Below are positions 6,282 to 9,204 of a DNA stretch of 9,204 bases, piece by piece. Numbering within the stretch: the first letter of the stretch is position 1; every line of letters begins with the position of its first letter. This DNA is from an uncultured Clostridia bacterium (GTDB lineage Bacteria; Bacillota; Clostridia; Oscillospirales; Oscillospiraceae), in contig CAMVOG010000079.1 in the NCBI GenBank assembly GCA_947169005.1, positions 1 to 9,204 of the forward strand, given 5' to 3'. The notes below the pieces were generated by a model that saw only the letters and a program-made list of their open reading frames with translations, made no database searches and had not been told where the DNA came from. The translations under genes were made by a program, and so were the position numbers.

Positions 6282-7097
6282 ATGGAAGAAAAAGCGTTTC
6301 CCTGGAGTGGGTATGAGATCATCGACACCCATACCCACGTTTTCCCCTCAAAGGTGTCGGCCAAGGCCGCCCACAACATCGGCCGGTTTTACGATCTGCC
6401 CTCCCGCCATGACGGTAGCTGCGAGGCCCTGCTGGAAAACGGCAAGGCCCTGGGCGTATCCCGCTTCGTCATCTGCTCTGTGGCGACGACGCCTCACCAG
6501 GTGCGGGATATCAACGATTTCATCGCCGCTCAGCAGCGGGAGCATCCGGAGTTCATCGGCTTCGGCGCCCTGCACCCCATGCTGCCGGAGGTGGGCGCGG
6601 AGGCGGACCGCATCGTTTCCCTGGGCCTGCGCGGCCTGAAGCTGCACCCCGATTTCCAGCGCTTCGATATCGACTGCCCCGAGGCCTATGAGATCTACGA
6701 GGCCATCCGGGGCCGCCTGCCCCTGCTGGTCCACGTGGGGGATGATCGCTATGACTATTCCCGCCCGGCGAAGCTGGCCCGGGTGGCGAAGGATTTCCCG
6801 GACCTGGAGATCATCGCCGCGCACTTGGGTGGCTTCCGCAAGTGGGACGAGGCCTGGGAATATCTCAAGGGCCTGCACATAAAATATGACGTAAGCAGCA
6901 CCATGCCCGTGGCCAGCATCGGCCGCACGAGGAAGCAGCTCTATTATCTCGGCGTGGAAAACTGTTTTTTCGGCACGGATTATCCCCTCTGGAACTATCG
7001 GGAGGCGCTGGAGCGCTTCATGAGCCTGGAGCTGCCCGAGGAGGACATGGTCCGGGTCTTCTCCGGCAATTTCAAGGAATTCCTGCATCTCAGGTAG
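6282..7097 (+). CDS. Metal-dependent amidohydrolase (amidohydrolase_2 family TIM barrel)
   Basis: Predicted cytoplasmic hydrolase or decarboxylase-type TIM barrel, 271 aa. Motifs fit the family in order: DTHTH with H17 and H19 after strand 1; GLRGLKLHPDF with K120 and H122; LLVHVGDD with H151; IIAAHLGG with H181; FFGTDYPLW with D233 after strand 8. These are the usual metal-ligand and catalytic positions, so the enzyme looks intact. Known: this family covers uronate isomerase-like, 2-pyrone-dicarboxylate lactonase-like and ACMSD-like enzymes, so substrate cannot be set from the sequence. The start has only a weak ribosome-binding site (AGGTG, 6271-6275), 6 nt before ATG, and I find no convincing promoter, so it may depend on readthrough from fakA. 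The flippase gene follows 12 nt later. Confidence 0.85.
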   Translation: MEEKAFPWSGYEIIDTHTHVFPSKVSAKAAHNIGRFYDLPSRHDGSCEALLENGKALGVSRFVICSVATTPHQVRDINDFIAAQQREHPEFIGFGALHPMLPEVGAEADRIVSLGLRGLKLHPDFQRFDIDCPEAYEIYEAIRGRLPLLVHVGDDRYDYSRPAKLARVAKDFPDLEIIAAHLGGFRKWDEAWEYLKGLHIKYDVSSTMPVASIGRTRKQLYYLGVENCFFGTDYPLWNYREALERFMSLELPEEDMVRVFSGNFKEFLHLR

Positions 7098-7109
7098 AAA
7101 GGATAGCCT

Positions 7110-8729
7110 ATGGCGGAACAGAAAAAGCAGAGCTTCGTACAGGGGGCGGCCGTGCTGGCGGCGGCGGTGCTGATCGTGAAGATCATCGGCGCCATTTACA
7201 AGATCCCCCTGGGCAATATCCTGGGCGACGAGGGCATGGCCCATTTTGGCGTCGCCTATAATATTTATACCCTGTTGCTGACGGTTTCCACCGCCGGCCT
7301 GCCCGTGGCCCTCTCCCGCCTGATCTCGGAGGCGGACGCTCTGGGCCGCGTGAACCAGGTCAAGCGCATCTTCAACGTGGGGCGCATGGCCTTTCTGGTC
7401 TTCGGCCTGGTGTGGACCCTTTTTATGATGCTCGGCTTCCGGCCCCTTTCCGTGTGGATGGACGATCCCGAGGCGGCCATCAGCATCCTGGTCCTGGGCC
7501 CTGCGGTCTTCCTGGTTTGCCTCATGTCCGCCTATCGGGGCTATACCCAGGGCCTTTCGGATATGACGCCCACCTCCGTGTCCCAGGTCATCGAGGTGCT
7601 GTGCAAGCTGGTCTTCGGCCTGGCGCTGGCCTGGCTCTTCGTGCGCCAGGGGCTGGGGCTTCCTATCGCCTCCGCCGGGGCCATCCTGGGCGTGACAATC
7701 GGCTCTCTGCTGGCGCTGGTGTATATCGTCGTTTACAAGCGGCGGCATGAGCGCTACACCGGCGTCGCCGCCACGGACGTGCCCGATAGCCGGGGCCGCA
7801 TCCTCAAGCGGCTGCTGCGCATCGGCATTCCCGTTACCATCGGCTCTGCCGTGCTGAACATCATCGCCCTCATTGATACGAAGCTGATCCTCAACCGGCT
7901 GCAATTCGGCGCGGGCTTCTCCTTTATGGATTCCAAGCTCATGTACGGGGCATTCTTTAAGGTGCAGACCCTTTTCAATATGCCCTCCGCCTTTGTGGTG
8001 CCCCTCTCCGTCAGCGTGATCCCGGCGGTCTCCGCCTATATCGCCCATAAGAACTACAAGAGCGCCTCCACCGTCACGGCGGCGGCCATCAAGATCTGTG
8101 TGCTCATGGGTCTGCCCATGGCGGCGGGTATGTCTGTGCTGGCCCATCCCATCGTGGCCGTGCTCTATCCCGGCACGCATCCGGAGGGACCGGCCTCCCT
8201 GGCGATTTTGGGTGTGGCCTCCTTCTTCGTCTGCCTCACGATGATGACGAACTCCATCCTCCAGGCCTACGGGCATGAGCTGGTCCCCGTGGTGACCATG
8301 CCCATCGGCGGAGTCGTGAAGATCATCTTGAACTGGGTGCTGATCAGCGACCCGGCCATCGGCGTGCGCGGCGCGGCCTGGAGCAGCATCGTCTGCTATC
8401 TGCTGATCTGCGCCATCAACATCGCCTTCATCTGCATGCGTGTTCCGGAGCGGCCGAGAATGCTGCGTATCTTCGTCAAGCCCGTTATCGCCGTGCTCAT
8501 CATGAGCGCCGCCGCCTGGCTCAGCTTCCGGGGCCTGTCCGCCCTGCTGGGGATGGTGGGCCTGGACATGATGGGCCGTCTGGGTCAGCTCATTGCCCTG
8601 GCGGGGGCCATCGTCGTGGCTGTGATCGTCTATTTCCTGGCCATTCTGTTGTTGAAAGCGATCAGCAGGGAGGAGCTGGAGCTGGTTCCCAAGGGGGATA
8701 AGCTGGCAAAACTGCTGAAAATTCGCTGA
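7110..8729 (+). CDS. SpoVB/YtgP-type polysaccharide or lipid II flippase (MOP superfamily)
   Basis: Polytopic membrane protein of 539 aa, usual for the family. Hydrophobic segments run the whole length, about 13-14 of them, e.g. 12-34, 93-110, 122-140, 165-178, 185-208, 238-255, 327-345, 363-382, 455-472, 493-516. Family signatures include LVKIIGAIYKIPLGNILG-like residues 22-39, AYNIYTLLLTVSTAGLPVALSRLISE (49-74), AYRGYTQGLSDMTPTSVSQVIE (141-162), and the tail EELELVPKGDKLAKLLK (521-537), typical of SpoVB/YtgP. Known: relatives move lipid-linked peptidoglycan or spore-cortex precursors across the membrane (MurJ-like), and SpoVB acts in sporulation. Which role applies is open. The start has AAAGGA (7098-7103) 6 nt upstream. 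It is probably cotranscribed with the amidohydrolase; HU follows with its own promoter. Confidence 0.9.
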   Translation: MAEQKKQSFVQGAAVLAAAVLIVKIIGAIYKIPLGNILGDEGMAHFGVAYNIYTLLLTVSTAGLPVALSRLISEADALGRVNQVKRIFNVGRMAFLVFGLVWTLFMMLGFRPLSVWMDDPEAAISILVLGPAVFLVCLMSAYRGYTQGLSDMTPTSVSQVIEVLCKLVFGLALAWLFVRQGLGLPIASAGAILGVTIGSLLALVYIVVYKRRHERYTGVAATDVPDSRGRILKRLLRIGIPVTIGSAVLNIIALIDTKLILNRLQFGAGFSFMDSKLMYGAFFKVQTLFNMPSAFVVPLSVSVIPAVSAYIAHKNYKSASTVTAAAIKICVLMGLPMAAGMSVLAHPIVAVLYPGTHPEGPASLAILGVASFFVCLTMMTNSILQAYGHELVPVVTMPIGGVVKIILNWVLISDPAIGVRGAAWSSIVCYLLICAINIAFICMRVPERPRMLRIFVKPVIAVLIMSAAAWLSFRGLSALLGMVGLDMMGRLGQLIALAGAIVVAVIVYFLAILLLKAISREELELVPKGDKLAKLLKIR

Positions 8730-8755
8730 TTTCCCGTTTTTTTGTGAAAAAGACC

Positions 8756-8784
8756 TTGCGGAAAAGGAAATAATATGATAAATT
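8756..8784 (+). promoter_or_regulatory. Extended -10 promoter of the HU gene
   Basis: TTGCGG (8756-8761) and TAAATT (8779-8784) are separated by 17 nt, with TG at 8776-8777 making an extended -10. The start point would be near 8791 with a leader of about 73 nt before the HU ATG. An alternative -10, TATGAT (8774-8779), lacks a matching -35. Confidence 0.6.
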
Positions 8785-8795
8785 ATTCTCCGCAA
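8756..8795. repeat. Dyad overlapping the HU promoter
   Basis: TTGCGGA (8756-8762) is repeated inverted as TCCGCAA (8789-8795), a perfect 7-bp pair. Inside it AATAAT (8769-8774) pairs with ATTATT (8782-8787). The dyad spans from the -35 to about the start point, so a protein bound there could block or modulate transcription. The arms are unequally spaced (6 nt versus 1 nt), so it is not a simple palindrome. Confidence 0.55.
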
Positions 8796-8863
8796 ACGCG
8801 AGTTTTATGGTCTGAGGGCCGTAAAGAATATTTCCTATTTACAGTATTGGAGGACGAAAGAAA

Positions 8864-9139
8864 ATGAATAAGACTGAACTGATCAACGCGGTCGCCGCTA
8901 AGACGGGCCTTTCCAAGAAGAATGCCGACCAGGCTGTCGCCGCTGTGCTGGACGCCATCACCGCTTCTCTGAAGGACGGCGAGAAGGTTTCTCTCGTGGG
9001 CTTCGGCACCTTCGATGTGAAGGAGAGAGCTGAGCGCGTGGGCCACAACCCCCGCACCAAGACCGAGATCACCATCCCTGCTTCCCGCATCCCCCAGTTT
9101 AAGGCCGGCAAGGCTCTGAAGGACGCCGTCGCGAAGTAA
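8864..9139 (+). CDS. hup: HU family DNA-binding protein
   Basis: Nucleoid protein of 91 aa, the standard HU length. Seen: MNKTELINAVAAKTGLSK start, a helix-helix dimerisation region (about 3-38), VSLVGFGTF (42-50) and the beta-arm with HNPRTKTEI (61-69), where P63 is the residue that intercalates into DNA in HU/IHF. The C-terminal helix begins near 82. Function: dimeric, sequence-independent binding and bending of DNA. GGAGG (8849-8853) lies 10 nt before ATG, supporting a strong start. Codon use is shifted from its neighbours: GCT and TCT are frequent here but rare in the flippase and fakA, as expected of a very highly expressed gene. No terminator is visible in the 65 bases after it. Confidence 0.97.
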   Translation: MNKTELINAVAAKTGLSKKNADQAVAAVLDAITASLKDGEKVSLVGFGTFDVKERAERVGHNPRTKTEITIPASRIPQFKAGKALKDAVAK

Positions 9140-9204
9140 GTATTGTATATGATAAAATGCCATCCGGGGTCTGAACCGAACCAGTAAAAACGGACAATAG
9201 ACAA
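9140..9204. other. Intergenic tail after HU, no assignable feature
   Basis: Sixty-five bases to the window edge hold no gene and no clear hairpin terminator. ATATGATAAA (9147-9156) repeats the 10-mer found in the HU promoter (8773-8782) and could be an extended -10 (TGATAAAAT) for a gene outside the window, but no -35 fits at 17 nt. Confidence 0.4.

Noticed and set aside
4554..6338. 594-codon open frame on the minus strand, antisense to fakA
   Set aside because: Same His/Gly/Gln-rich shadow composition, and it opposes a full-length FakA with intact motifs.
6348..8795. 815-codon open frame on the minus strand, antisense to the amidohydrolase and flippase
   Set aside because: It is very rich in His, Gln, Gly and Asp, has no recognisable domain or ribosome-binding site, and lies opposite two genes with clear family motifs. 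GC-rich coding DNA often leaves such open antisense frames.
9160..9195. Possible tRNA-like or terminator segment after HU (GGTTCGG on the minus strand)
   Set aside because: The T-loop resemblance is only a few bases, no cloverleaf can be folded in the available sequence, and no stable stem with a T-tract is present.
1..9204. CRISPR array, insertion sequence, phage or defence system
   Set aside because: No regularly spaced repeats, transposase, integrase, phage structural gene or terminal inverted repeats are visible; the genes are mostly core or envelope functions.

Overview
The window is GC-rich and carries a gene set typical of the Firmicutes: an Asp23/Gls24 protein followed by a DAK2-domain FakA/YloV protein, a SpoVB/YtgP-type flippase, an HU protein, an OmpR-type two-component pair and a secreted Cthe_2159-like protein. 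Ribosome-binding sites are strong AAAGGAG/GGAGG types. High GC plus this gene content suggests a member of the Clostridia, most likely an Oscillospirales-type gut anaerobe. That placement is inference from gene content and composition, with no marker gene to fix it.

Layout. (1) 1-1235, minus strand: the first 411 codons of a secreted parallel beta-helix (carbohydrate-binding, Cthe_2159-like) protein with a signal peptide and a Gly-rich repetitive tail; it runs off the left edge with no stop. (2) 1236-1418: a divergent control region with three CTGAAA direct repeats at helical-turn spacing, an inverted repeat and two back-to-back TATACT -10 elements. (3) 1419-3388, plus strand: an OmpR/PhoB-type response regulator and its sensor kinase, overlapping by 7 nt. 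(4) 3393-3422: a hairpin shared as terminator by the kinase and the convergent next gene. (5) 3443-3997, minus strand: a peroxiredoxin-like protein with a CPLC active site and its own near-consensus promoter. (6) 4097-6226, plus strand: promoter, yloU-like gene, fakA, terminator. (7) 6282-8729, plus strand: an amidohydrolase followed 12 nt later by a MATE/MOP-type lipid flippase. (8) 8756-9139: promoter with an overlapping dyad, then HU. The last 65 bases hold nothing I can assign.

How the genes work together. The response regulator and kinase face the secreted beta-helix gene across a small region loaded with regulator-like repeats, so the simplest reading is a sensor circuit that controls a surface or secreted carbohydrate-binding protein and probably itself. 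The rest is mostly housekeeping and cell-envelope function: fatty-acid phosphorylation (FakA), envelope stress (Asp23/Gls24), lipid-linked precursor export (flippase) and nucleoid structure (HU). I see no mobile element, CRISPR array, RNA gene or clearly new multi-gene system. The least-explained parts are the divergent control region with its beta-helix gene, and the dyad over the HU promoter.
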